Assembly (NCBI GenBank): GCA_052173655.1
Contig: JBQMYD010000007.1
Coordinates: forward strand, 1-63,741
DNA length: 63,741 nt
Direction: 5' to 3'
DNA from: RGIG9060 sp052173655
Lineage (GTDB): Bacteria > Spirochaetota > Spirochaetia > Treponematales > Treponemataceae
Below the pieces are notes generated by a model. The model was not told the DNA's origin and did not search any database. It saw only the letters and a program-made list of their open reading frames with translations. Positions 17,499-26,228 of this stretch are shown here, in pieces (positions within the stretch are counted from its first letter, which is position 1; each line of letters opens with the position of its first letter). A program made the position numbers and the translations under genes.

Positions 17499-18743
17499 TT
17501 ATTTAAATACAATCCTTGAAATTTTCTTTTTGCCTGCTCTTAGAATAAGTTCGCCGTCTTTGTCCAAATCGGAGCAACTAATCGAGTCTTTAGGATTTTT
17601 ATGAACAATTCCATTTATTGATGCTCCTCCTTGTTCGATTAGGCGTCTAATGTCGCTGTTTGTTCCTCCAAGTTTTGCTGCTGCAAACAGATTTATAATT
17701 CCTATTTCATTTTCAATAACAGACCTGTCCAATTCAACTGTCGGCATGTTGTCTTTATTGCCATTACCTCCAAATGCCGCCTTTGCTCCTTCAAGTACTT
17801 TTTCTGCTTCTTCAATTCCGTGAATTTCTTTTGTAACTTCATATGCAAGGCGTTCTTTTGCTTTGTTAATATCTTTGCTACAAATTTCATCAACTTCGTG
17901 TATAGGAAGAAAGGTGAACAACAGCATAAATTTTTTTACATCAAGGTCTGCAACGTTTCTCCAATATTGGAAAAAATCAAAAACAGAGGTTAATTCTTTA
18001 TCCAAAAATAAAGCTCCCTTTTCTGTTTTTCCCATTTTTTTGCCGTCACTTCGTGTTATAAGAGGAAATGTAAGGCCGAAAACTTGATGACGTTCGTTGA
18101 GTTCTGCAGTTCCTCCAAGTTTTCGGTGTATCAGATCTACTCCGGCAGTGATATTGCCCCATTGATCGTCGCCTCCGATTTGAAGGCAACAGTTGTGTCT
18201 TTGATACAGCATATAAAAATCATATGCTTGAAGCAATTGATAATTGAATTCTATGAACGATAGACCTCTTTCAAGTCGTTGTTTATATGCTTCAAATGTA
18301 AGCATTCTGTTCACACTAAAGCAAGAACCTATGTCGCGCAAAAAATCAATATAATTAAGATCTGCAAGCCAAAATTTGTTATTGTCGCTGAATGCCGTTT
18401 TTTCATCAAAACCTACAAACCTGTCAAGTTGTGCTTGTATTTTTTCTACATTAGAATCTATTTGCTCGTAAGTAATCATCTTACGCATTTCTGTTTTACC
18501 GCTCGGATCTCCAATTCTTGCAGTCCCTCCTCCTATAAGGGCGATTCCGATGTGTCCATGCTTTCTTAGATGTCTTAGGGCAAAAAACGGAACCATGTGT
18601 CCTATGTGAAGGCTTGTTCCTGTAGGATCACATCCTACGTAGAATGTTACAGGACCTTTATTCATTCTTTGAGAGAGTTTTTCCAAATCGGTACACTGTG
18701 CAAAAAATCCTCTGTCTATTAAAGTTTGTAATGCCTGATTCAT
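17499..18743 (-). CDS. tyrS: Tyrosyl-tRNA synthetase
   Basis: 414 residues, class I synthetase. The HIGH motif is SLHIGHMVP, the KMSKS loop reads KKMGKTEKG, and the GGDDQWGN substrate motif is intact. An S4-type RNA-binding domain fills the last 65 residues (SDIRRLIEQGGASING...). It charges tRNA-Tyr in the cytoplasm. AGGAG stands before ATG 18743. It lies one base downstream of the symporter gene, so both are probably on one transcript. Confidence 0.97.
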   Translation of the reverse strand: MNQALQTLIDRGFFAQCTDLEKLSQRMNKGPVTFYVGCDPTGTSLHIGHMVPFFALRHLRKHGHIGIALIGGGTARIGDPSGKTEMRKMITYEQIDSNVEKIQAQLDRFVGFDEKTAFSDNNKFWLADLNYIDFLRDIGSCFSVNRMLTFEAYKQRLERGLSFIEFNYQLLQAYDFYMLYQRHNCCLQIGGDDQWGNITAGVDLIHRKLGGTAELNERHQVFGLTFPLITRSDGKKMGKTEKGALFLDKELTSVFDFFQYWRNVADLDVKKFMLLFTFLPIHEVDEICSKDINKAKERLAYEVTKEIHGIEEAEKVLEGAKAAFGGNGNKDNMPTVELDRSVIENEIGIINLFAAAKLGGTNSDIRRLIEQGGASINGIVHKNPKDSISCSDLDKDGELILRAGKKKISRIVFK

Positions 18744-18744
18744 T

Positions 18745-20217
18745 TTATTTTTCTCCTATTCCATCAAATGCTTTTTCTATTATGTTTTTTTCTACTTCTT
18801 TTGTAAATAAACTTACTATCGGTGTTACGATAAATGGAATTATCATTGCTAAGGAGGCTGCAAGGGGGGCATTGGAGCTTCCCATTATAAAAGTAAAAAA
18901 AACAGCACCGGCAGCTCCGCTGAAAAGACCGCAATATGCTCCTGCTTTTGTGATTTTTTTGCTGTAAATTCCAAGAATGTAAGGTGCCATAAAGGCTCCT
19001 GAAAGAACTCCCCACGAAAGGGACATCATTGTTACGATAAAGCTTATCTGAAATTTTGAAATTGCGTAGGATACTATTATAAAAATTGCAGATAAAATTC
19101 GCATAAACAATACGGAATTTTTTTCGCTTATATCTTTGTGTAAATAACCTTTGTAAAGGTCTATCGTAATTGCAGAACTTGAAACTAAAATCATACTTGC
19201 CAAGGTTGACATTGAAGCTGAAAGGACTAAAATCATAATTATTGCCATTAGGACTTCCGGTAGTTGTGTAGTCAAAATCGTAGGCATAATCATATCGTAG
19301 TTGATGTTTCCGTTTTCAAGTCTAGGTAATGATTTTAGATCAAAGAAAACATGACTTAAAATTCCTGTAAAATATGCGGAAATTCCGATAATGAGTGCAA
19401 ATATCGTACAGATAAAAGCTGCTTTGCCTATTATTTTTTCGTCTTTTACTGCATAAAATTTTTGAACCATTTGAGGCATTCCCCAAGTTCCAAAACTTGT
19501 CATAAATATTAAAGACGCAATTGTCAAAAAATTCGGACGTTCTTCCTGTGGTATATGTAAATCATAGTTTTGTGAAACCGCTTGAATAGCTTGTGTAAAA
19601 CCTCCTGCTTTTATGGTCATAAGGATTACCATGGCTATAGTTCCGCCAAGCATAATAAAACCTTGTATAAAATCGGTTACGGTTACAGCAGAGTATCCTC
19701 CTAAAACAAGATAAAGACCGGTAATTCCGACAAGTATAATGAGAGAAAAATCAAACGATATATGAAAAGTTTCTTGAAAAAGATGCCCTAATCCTTTAAA
19801 AACCGATGCGGAATATGGCAAAAGGAAAATAAAAATTAAGACTGCACTTATCATTTTTATGTGATCACTCCCGTAGCGAGCTTCAAGAAACTCAGGCATG
19901 GTCATTGTGTCAAGATTTTGTGTCATTCGTCGTGTTCGTTTTGCAAGCAAAAGCCAAGCGAACATTGCACCTAAAATAGCGTTTCCTACTCCGATCAAAA
20001 GTGCGTAAAAACCGAATCCCCAACCTTGTTTTCCTGCAAAACCTATAAACACAACTGCACTAAAATATGTGGTTCCGTATGCAAAAGCACTCATCCAAGG
20101 CCCGAATGAGCGTCCGCCTAAAAAAAAGTCGTTTAGTGTTGAGGTTTTTCTCATTCCCCAAACGCCTACACTGATCATAACAACAAGAAAAACCAAAAGT
20201 AAAATTAGGCTGTACAT
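18745..20217 (-). CDS. Sodium:solute symporter (SSS family, PutP/PanF-like)
   Basis: 490 residues with about 13 membrane helices. NDFFLGGRSFGPWMSAFAYG and GFAGKQGWGFG near the N-terminus, the YGSDHIKMIS stretch and GGYSAVTVTDFIQG in the middle are SSS hallmarks, including residues of the sodium site region. The substrate (pantothenate, proline, sugar or another) cannot be decided. A longer reading starts at 20265, but ATG 20217 has GGAG seven bases upstream and starts directly at the first helix, so I use it. Confidence 0.9.
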   Translation of the reverse strand: MYSLILLLVFLVVMISVGVWGMRKTSTLNDFFLGGRSFGPWMSAFAYGTTYFSAVVFIGFAGKQGWGFGFYALLIGVGNAILGAMFAWLLLAKRTRRMTQNLDTMTMPEFLEARYGSDHIKMISAVLIFIFLLPYSASVFKGLGHLFQETFHISFDFSLIILVGITGLYLVLGGYSAVTVTDFIQGFIMLGGTIAMVILMTIKAGGFTQAIQAVSQNYDLHIPQEERPNFLTIASLIFMTSFGTWGMPQMVQKFYAVKDEKIIGKAAFICTIFALIIGISAYFTGILSHVFFDLKSLPRLENGNINYDMIMPTILTTQLPEVLMAIIMILVLSASMSTLASMILVSSSAITIDLYKGYLHKDISEKNSVLFMRILSAIFIIVSYAISKFQISFIVTMMSLSWGVLSGAFMAPYILGIYSKKITKAGAYCGLFSGAAGAVFFTFIMGSSNAPLAASLAMIIPFIVTPIVSLFTKEVEKNIIEKAFDGIGEK

Positions 20218-20377
20218 TTTTTTCTCCGAAAATAAAAACGATTTTGAAAATTTACCGACTATCAATTATACAGATTTTCTTTGTTTATGAATAGCGTTTG
20301 AATATTTTAGTGTGGAACTTATTTTTAGAAAAACCGATTTTACGGAAAAAATCAAGTATTCCGCAAAACCGGCTCTT

Positions 20378-20451
20378 TGACTCTTACCTGACTCGAACAG
20401 GCCACCTTCTCCTTAGGAGGGAGACGCTCTATCCAGATGAGCTAAAGAGTC
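20378..20451 (-). tRNA. tRNA-Arg(CCT)
   Basis: A 74-nt cloverleaf on the minus strand: acceptor GACTCTT pairs with AAGAGTC, D stem GCTC/GAGC, anticodon stem TCTCC/GGAGA with loop CTCCTAA (anticodon CCT, reading AGG), T arm GCCTG-TTCGAGT-CAGGT, discriminator A. CCA is not encoded. Confidence 0.96.
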
Positions 20452-20511
20452 GACACAACTACTTTATAAAAAATAAAGTTATTTTTCAAGTGAATTTGAA
20501 TTTTTACAAAA

Positions 20512-21330
20512 CTAAATTTGATTTCCCCATGGAATATTAAACGAATTAGCTATTTTTTCATAATCTTTTGCGTTCAAATGAGAAGGAAAACCTGTAACAA
20601 AAAAAGTTTTGTTTTGGATATTATTTTCAGGTAAGATTTCACTAGAGGTTTCTTCCGTTTTTAAAATATTTCTCATTTTTAGAGCCTGACGGACAACTCC
20701 ATCTCTAGAATCTATTACTTTTATATTATTCCCGGCTAATTTGCGTATTTGACTTTCATAGTGAATAAAATGGGTACAACCCAAGATTATTGTATCGCAA
20801 TCATTTTCTTTAAAAAAATTTACAGCAGGTTCACAGGCTTCAAGTTTTTCTTCTTCGCTTGCTCCAATCATATTGTGTTCTATAAACGAGATTAACTTGC
20901 CGTCAGCTCTGGAAAAAATTTTGCAATCATCTGCAAAATCGTGAATTAACTTTACTGTGTATTTTGAATTTATGGAGCGTTGTGTTGCCAACAGTCCTAT
21001 TCTTTTATTTTTGGTTACTTTTTTTGCAAGTTTTATGGCAGGCACAGTTCCTATGAAAGCGACATTAAAAGTTTTTCGCAAAATTTCTAAGGCTGTAACG
21101 CTCATTGTGTTACATGCGATGACAATAACTTTAGGTTCAAATTTTTTTATTATTTTTGCACATAACTGTACCGCACAATCTATTACTTGTTTACTCGTTT
21201 TTTCTCCATATGGAAAGTTTTTTGCGTCGGCAACATAAATGCATTTTGAGCGAGGATATTTTTCCGTCAAATATTCCATATACGGAAGTCCTCCGGTACC
21301 TGAATCTATAAAAGCAAAATCGACTGTCAT
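20512..21330 (-). CDS. murI: Glutamate racemase
   Basis: 272 residues. It interconverts L- and D-glutamate for peptidoglycan precursors, using two cysteines as bases. Both are visible in IACNTMSVTAL and ILGCTHFIHY, with the opening FIDSGTGGLPYMEYL motif that holds the active-site Asp-Ser and the FPYG stretch. AGGA lies six bases before ATG 21330. Length and motifs are normal. Confidence 0.97.
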   Translation of the reverse strand: MTVDFAFIDSGTGGLPYMEYLTEKYPRSKCIYVADAKNFPYGEKTSKQVIDCAVQLCAKIIKKFEPKVIVIACNTMSVTALEILRKTFNVAFIGTVPAIKLAKKVTKNKRIGLLATQRSINSKYTVKLIHDFADDCKIFSRADGKLISFIEHNMIGASEEEKLEACEPAVNFFKENDCDTIILGCTHFIHYESQIRKLAGNNIKVIDSRDGVVRQALKMRNILKTEETSSEILPENNIQNKTFFVTGFPSHLNAKDYEKIANSFNIPWGNQI

Positions 21331-21367
21331 TGTTGTTCCTTGTTAGTTATATAAAATTATAATTCAT

Positions 21368-21396
21368 TTGACTGATTTTTATCAATGACTTAAAAT
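21368..21396 (+). promoter_or_regulatory. Pentapeptide gene promoter, leaderless type
   Basis: TTGACT (21368-21373), a 17-base spacer and TAAAAT (21391-21396), seven bases before ATG 21404. The in-frame ATG at 21395 overlaps the -10 box and cannot be in the transcript if this promoter is used. Confidence 0.72.
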
Positions 21397-21403
21397 GATC
21401 AGT

Positions 21404-22066
21404 ATGTTTACATCTTCAAAATGTTTGAATCCAGCTTGTATGAAATCAGCCCTTTCGGCTATTGATCCTATTACGGGAGAAATTTATGATGGAGCCGGAT
21501 TTTGTTTTGATCATTGTCCTGACAAAGAAAAGTCTCAATATGAAATTGTAAAATATGTTGAAGAACACGAAAAAATAGTAGGCTTAAATGCTTGCGGAGT
21601 TACTTTTGAAAATATGAGTTTTTCGGACAAAAAATTTTACGGTTGTAATTTTCAGCATACAAGTTTTTTAAATATTCATTCTGAAAGATGCAGATTTAGA
21701 ATGACTTTTTTTGATTTTTCGATTTTTTCGGATTGTAATCTTTTGAATTCAAATATGCAGTTTATGTCATTTGCAGGTTCAACTTTTTCCCATGTGCTTT
21801 TTACGGGTTCTGATTTGATTCATAATAATTTTTGCGGAATTACGGCGTATCAGTCATCTTTTGATGATGGAGACTTGTATAATTCTCGCTTTATAGGAGC
21901 GGATTTTCACTTTGTTTCATTTCGTAACTGCAATCTTAAAAATACCAATTTTATGAATATTGCACAGGATAATGTTTCTTTTAAATTATCCAATACAAGA
22001 AGTGCAATTTTTTCAGAAGATGTAGTGGAGGGAAAAAATGAAAGTATATTTTCACATGTCAATTGA
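21404..22066 (+). CDS. Pentapeptide-repeat-like protein with Cys-rich N-terminus
   Basis: 220 residues. The first 40 hold spaced cysteines (SKCLNPACMKS and FCFDHCPDK), a possible metal site. From about residue 65 to 205 the chain shows five-residue periodicity, with Phe or Leu at the centre and Asn, Ser or Thr before it (VTFENMSFSDKKFYGCNF, LLNSNMQFMSFAGSTF, LKNTNFMN). This is a right-handed quadrilateral beta-helix of the pentapeptide type. No signal peptide. The 3' end overlaps the next gene by 29 bases, so the two are coupled. Molecular role unknown. Confidence 0.78.
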   Translation: MFTSSKCLNPACMKSALSAIDPITGEIYDGAGFCFDHCPDKEKSQYEIVKYVEEHEKIVGLNACGVTFENMSFSDKKFYGCNFQHTSFLNIHSERCRFRMTFFDFSIFSDCNLLNSNMQFMSFAGSTFSHVLFTGSDLIHNNFCGITAYQSSFDDGDLYNSRFIGADFHFVSFRNCNLKNTNFMNIAQDNVSFKLSNTRSAIFSEDVVEGKNESIFSHVN

Positions 22067-22625
22067 AGGCTTTTCCAACTGCTATGTAGTTTTGAATGAA
22101 GAAACAAAAGAGGCTTTGATTATTGATCCGGGTAAAATTTCTCTTGAAATTATAGATCAAATAGAAAAAGATGATTATCAATTGGTTGCAGTTTTGATAA
22201 CGCACAATCATCCAAGTCATGTTAGAGGTCTAAAAACTTTACAGCGGATTTATAATCCAAAAATTTATGCTTCAGATTACGAGGTTGCCGGAATTGAAAC
22301 AAAACTTTTGAGAGGAGATGGAGTTATCAAGATTGCAGGTCTATTTGTAAGTTATCTTTCTGTGCCCGGACACACTCCGGATTCTATGGTTTTTAAAATT
22401 GGGCAAATTCTTTTTACAGGGGATGCTATGAGTGCCTGTATGTTAGGAAATACAAACAGCAAGTATTCTAAGCGATCTTTAATAGCAAATATAAACTCAA
22501 AAATTGCAGGAAATAAAACAGATGTTATTGTAATGCCCGGTCATGGGCCTCCTTCAACTCTTGCTGCTGAAAAAAAATATAATCTTACTTTCGGAATTTC
22601 AAAGAATGAAGATGCAATCATGTGA
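22038..22625 (+). CDS. Metallo-beta-lactamase-fold hydrolase, glyoxalase II-like
   Basis: 195 residues. The order of metal motifs is right for the family: ITHNHPSHVRG, PGHTPDSMV, FTGDAMSA and MPGHGPPSTL. The first box reads HxHxSH where the family has HxHxDH, so the aspartate that normally binds the second metal is replaced by serine. It could therefore be a one-metal or altered-specificity enzyme. GGAGGG stands six bases before ATG 22038, inside the pentapeptide gene. The substrate is unknown. The family includes hydroxyacylglutathione hydrolases and persulfide dioxygenases. Confidence 0.85.
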   Translation: MKVYFHMSIEGFSNCYVVLNEETKEALIIDPGKISLEIIDQIEKDDYQLVAVLITHNHPSHVRGLKTLQRIYNPKIYASDYEVAGIETKLLRGDGVIKIAGLFVSYLSVPGHTPDSMVFKIGQILFTGDAMSACMLGNTNSKYSKRSLIANINSKIAGNKTDVIVMPGHGPPSTLAAEKKYNLTFGISKNEDAIM

Positions 22626-22630
22626 TTTTT

Positions 22631-24463
22631 TTAGTAAAATGTGCAGGTAATTTTCCAATTTCGTCCAAGATTAAAAGCCCATCTTGACTGTGCGTATTCA
22701 TCGAGTTTTTCTGCCGCTTCAACAAAGCCTTGTGCTTGTGTTTCTCTGCATATTTTTGCAATTTCAGGATAAAATTTATTTATGTAATGTCGGTTGGCAA
22801 GGTTTGTTCCGAAGTATTGTGAAATGGCAGAAAGAGGTTGTTGAAAAAGATATGCCATAAATTCGTTACGTAAAAGATAATCGTTTTTTATGTCATAGCT
22901 TAAAGATGGCGTTACAAAAAAATATGCTTTAATGAATTCTATGGAATTTTTGTCGGTTTTGTCAAATAATTCGTAAATGAATGTTCTAAATTCGCTATCG
23001 ATAAAAAAAATTCCGTGCATTCCTTCATGGCAAATAAAAGTTGTTCTAAGATAATCAGGCGATTCTTTTGAAATGGAAATCAAAGCTGTATTTGTACCGG
23101 AAAAAATTCCGTTTTCATATTTTATCCAACCGTTATCAAGTAAAATTTGTTTTAACATTAGTTCTTCATTGTTCAATTGGAAATTTTGTTTTTCAACGGC
23201 AGTAAAAAATCCGGCTAAATCTTCTGATTTGTAGTCGTGTGCATTATAGCCGTGAAGAGAAATCATTTGTTCGTCTTTTAGCAAAGTTCCTACAAAATTT
23301 GCTTTTTCTACAAAAAAAGCTAAACGTTTTAAAAATTTATCTTGGACAGAATAGTCTGCAAAATCTAAAATTAAGATAGAGGGAAATTCTTCCCAAGCAA
23401 AAAGTTCAAAATCTTTGCTTCTCCAATTTTCTTTTGGCCAGTGAATTATTAATCCGGGATCTGCTAAAATCGGTTTTGAATTTTCAATTTCTGCTGAAAG
23501 ATCAAAAACAAGCGAATTTACAAACTGATTGTTTTTTACAAAGTAAACATTTTCAATATTATTATTTTCAAACATAATTGAATTTAATGTTATTTTGTGT
23601 TCATTTTGCCATGGATAAAGATTTAATTCTGCATTTGCGATTTTCATTTTAACATTTAATTCATTATTTTTTCTTTTGGAGTTTTGCTTTAAGATATTTG
23701 AAAGTTCCACGTAAATTGGAAAGTTTTTTGCATGTATAGAATTATCGGAAAAACTTGAATCATTTTCGTATGAAAAATTCCATGGAGCATTTTGGGCTTG
23801 CTCTATATTTTGCACTAAAATGCCCCCCTTGCTTACATAGCCGAACCATGGGTTAGGTGAACAAAATTTCCATCCCAATTTTGTTTGTGTAATCTTTGAG
23901 TTTAATATGAGAATTTTTTGTGTAGAGTAAATTACAAAACCTGCAACAGCATCCTCTGTTTTTTTTGTTTTGGGGATTTGATAAGAAATTGTTAGTCTGT
24001 TTTCAAAAGTATTTTGTCTTGTAAGTTTTCCGGATACCGATTCGTGATGTCTTTGTTTATCTTTTACTTTCTGATAATCAAAAAATTCTTTTTCGGTTAA
24101 AAAATATATGGCAAAATTAGTGTTTTCAAAAAAGTTATTGTCAGTACAAAAGTCTTTTATTTTTATGGTAAGTTCCAAGGCAGGAGAAGAATTTTGTGCT
24201 GTTTTTGAATCTAAGGACTTTAATTCGTTAAATAATTCTTTTGGAAACTTAAAAATCATGTAAGGCTCTTTTTCAGGATTAAGAATCGAAGCAGATTTTG
24301 CTTCAGAATTGCAGGCGATAAGAGGATATGATTTTTCTTTATAATTTATCGAAAGTTTTGAGTTGGTAACACCATCGGAACAAGATAGAAAAAAAATGCA
24401 AAGAGATGCAAGTAAAAAAAATACAAAAGGTTTATCTTTTTTCATTTGTAATTTTTTCGGCAT
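22631..24463 (-). CDS. Putative HExxH metalloprotease lipoprotein
   Basis: 610 residues. A lipoprotein signal (FVFFLLASLCIFFLSCSDG) places it at the cell surface or in the periplasm. The body has no family I recognise until a C-terminal HEGMH at residues 479-483, followed by RNEFMAY with Glu 534 about 50 residues later. This is the ligand layout of gluzincin-type zinc proteases (HExxH then a downstream Glu). AAGG eight bases upstream favours ATG 24463, and ATG 24445 is an alternative. A start at 24526 would overlap the divergent promoter region. The protease role is inferred from motifs only. Confidence 0.72.
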   Translation of the reverse strand: MPKKLQMKKDKPFVFFLLASLCIFFLSCSDGVTNSKLSINYKEKSYPLIACNSEAKSASILNPEKEPYMIFKFPKELFNELKSLDSKTAQNSSPALELTIKIKDFCTDNNFFENTNFAIYFLTEKEFFDYQKVKDKQRHHESVSGKLTRQNTFENRLTISYQIPKTKKTEDAVAGFVIYSTQKILILNSKITQTKLGWKFCSPNPWFGYVSKGGILVQNIEQAQNAPWNFSYENDSSFSDNSIHAKNFPIYVELSNILKQNSKRKNNELNVKMKIANAELNLYPWQNEHKITLNSIMFENNNIENVYFVKNNQFVNSLVFDLSAEIENSKPILADPGLIIHWPKENWRSKDFELFAWEEFPSILILDFADYSVQDKFLKRLAFFVEKANFVGTLLKDEQMISLHGYNAHDYKSEDLAGFFTAVEKQNFQLNNEELMLKQILLDNGWIKYENGIFSGTNTALISISKESPDYLRTTFICHEGMHGIFFIDSEFRTFIYELFDKTDKNSIEFIKAYFFVTPSLSYDIKNDYLLRNEFMAYLFQQPLSAISQYFGTNLANRHYINKFYPEIAKICRETQAQGFVEAAEKLDEYAQSRWAFNLGRNWKITCTFY

Positions 24464-24525
24464 AAAAAGCCTTGTAGTTAAGATTTTTACATTTGATAAA
24501 ATGTATAGCAGGTAAAAAGCTTTCA

Positions 24526-24534
24526 TGGTATACT
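24526..24534 (+). promoter_or_regulatory. Extended -10 promoter, leaderless type
   Basis: TGG followed by TATACT (24529-24534) forms an extended -10 element. It ends six bases before ATG 24541. No good -35 box is seen, as expected for an extended -10 promoter. Confidence 0.55.
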
Positions 24535-24540
24535 CCTGTT

Positions 24541-25062
24541 ATGATACAAACCGACTTGCAGGATGTCATTCTCTTTCCGCATGGAAATTTGCTTTCACAG
24601 CTAAAGCTTGTGCAAAAAGAAATTCTTGATATATACAATGATTCTAATATTATTCCGCTTTTTTGTGAATGTGCTGTTATTTCTTCTGGTAGTTATAATG
24701 CAAATAATATGAAAAATATGTTTCAATCTAAAAATGAAAAAGCTTTTTTGTCATGCATAAAATTTTGCAAAGGTTTGTTCTATTGTCTTTTTGAGCATTC
24801 TTTGATTTTTCAGCTTTCTTCTGATGAGTTGGAAAATTTTACCTCTTTTGATTTATTGCCAAAAAAGAACGCTTTTTGTTTTGCAAAAATAGAAAATGAT
24901 GAAGTTGATTTGCAAAAAATTGCTGAATTAAATAAAAAGTTAAAAATCGAACAAAAACTTAGAGTGTTTCAACTTGCTGATGGGAAAATTCTTGGTGATT
25001 TTAAAAATATGAAAAAACTTGAAATTTCAACTTATGAAAAGATATGGGTAAAATTAGCTTAA
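24541..25062 (+). CDS. Unknown cytoplasmic protein, 173 residues
   Basis: Starts at ATG 24541, immediately after an extended -10 box and without a Shine-Dalgarno sequence; an in-frame start at 24493 lies upstream of that promoter. There is no signal peptide or membrane helix. The chain alternates beta and alpha segments (QDVILFPHG, ECAVISSGSYN, NAFCFAKIEN, RVFQLADGKILGDF), suggesting a small globular alpha/beta protein. The overall plan faintly resembles 2H phosphoesterases, but the two HxT/S motifs are absent, so I do not assign it. The gene stands alone between the HExxH lipoprotein (divergent) and a nuclease. Confidence 0.65.
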   Translation: MIQTDLQDVILFPHGNLLSQLKLVQKEILDIYNDSNIIPLFCECAVISSGSYNANNMKNMFQSKNEKAFLSCIKFCKGLFYCLFEHSLIFQLSSDELENFTSFDLLPKKNAFCFAKIENDEVDLQKIAELNKKLKIEQKLRVFQLADGKILGDFKNMKKLEISTYEKIWVKLA

Positions 25063-25198
25063 AATCTTATAAAATGCTCTGAAAATGAATTTTATAAAGT
25101 TTTTCAAAAACTGAAAGCGAGTTTTAAATATTTGTAAATTAGCAAATATTAAAATTATAAAATAACTGAAACTGCAAAATAAAATGAGGGCAAAATAC

Positions 25199-26134
25199 AT
25201 GAATAAAAGGCAAAATAATAAAAAGCATACAAAAAATATTTTGAATCCTGCAATTTTTTTAACTGTTTTTGCAGTTTGTGTTGTTTTTTTTATATTTATC
25301 AAAACTATTTACGATGACAGGTACAATGATAATGACAAATCTGTGTGTATCAACTGCACCGGTGATGAAAATGGCAATTCAGATTTTGATCTTGACGGCA
25401 ACTCCTGTAACAATAAAAATTTTTGTACTGACAATTCAGAGTGCCTACTTTGTAATGAAAATAAAATGCAGGGAGAAAGTCCGGAACTTCCTATATGCTC
25501 CGATTGTTCTTTTGGAAAAACTCATGAAATAATCAAACACGATAATTATACTCTTTGTTACTGCGAAAAATTTGAACAAGCGGAATGGGTAGCCTATGAA
25601 CTTACCCGTGAAGATCTTGAAAAAAACGCTTCACGGAAAAATAATTTTAGATCAGATCCTCTTGTTTCTACAGGAAGTGCATCTCCTGAAGATTATTACA
25701 AATCAGGATATGATAGGGGACACTTGGCTCCTGCAGCTGATATGAGCTTTTCTCAACAAGCTATGGACGATTCATTTTTTATGAGCAATATGAGTCCTCA
25801 ACACAGCGATTTGAATCGTAAAATTTGGGCTGTAATTGAAAAAGAAGGCAGAGAATGGGCAGAAAAATACGGTTCAGTTTATATAGTAACAGGTCCTGTT
25901 CTTAACAAAGAAAATTTTGCTGCTATTGGAGAAAATAAAGTTGCAGTTCCGGAGTTTTTTTATAAAATTTTTGTTTCTTGGAGTAACGAAGACAACAAAT
26001 ATGTTTACATTTCTTATCTGGTTCCCAATTCGTTCAATTCACAAAATCCTAAAGATTATACAACTTCTGTAACTGAATTGGAAAATCTTACCGGAATTGA
26101 TTTTTATCCCCTTTTAAACGATGTTGTTTTTTGA
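25199..26134 (+). CDS. Membrane-tethered DNA/RNA non-specific endonuclease
   Basis: 311 residues. An N-terminal helix (about residues 15-37) anchors or exports the protein. Residues 45-105 are Asp/Asn/Cys-rich with about ten cysteines (INCTGDENGN, SECLLCNENK, ICSDCSFGK). The rest is an NUC1-type nuclease domain with the catalytic DRGHLAPAADM and the metal-binding NMSPQHSDLNRKIW. Such beta-beta-alpha-metal enzymes cut single- and double-stranded nucleic acid, probably to scavenge nucleotides outside the cell. GAGGG eight bases upstream selects ATG 25199 over 25184. Confidence 0.9.
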   Translation: MNKRQNNKKHTKNILNPAIFLTVFAVCVVFFIFIKTIYDDRYNDNDKSVCINCTGDENGNSDFDLDGNSCNNKNFCTDNSECLLCNENKMQGESPELPICSDCSFGKTHEIIKHDNYTLCYCEKFEQAEWVAYELTREDLEKNASRKNNFRSDPLVSTGSASPEDYYKSGYDRGHLAPAADMSFSQQAMDDSFFMSNMSPQHSDLNRKIWAVIEKEGREWAEKYGSVYIVTGPVLNKENFAAIGENKVAVPEFFYKIFVSWSNEDNKYVYISYLVPNSFNSQNPKDYTTSVTELENLTGIDFYPLLNDVVF

Positions 26135-26228
26135 CTTTTTATTTTTAATTGCTAAAACCTAAAACATATATTATCATTATTGTAAACATGAAAATAAGTA
26201 AGACGCATTATTACATAGGAGAGCATTA

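Noticed and set aside
21395..21403. ATG 21395 as the pentapeptide gene start
   Set aside because: It overlaps the -10 hexamer TAAAAT and has no ribosome binding site; ATG 21404 fits the promoter.
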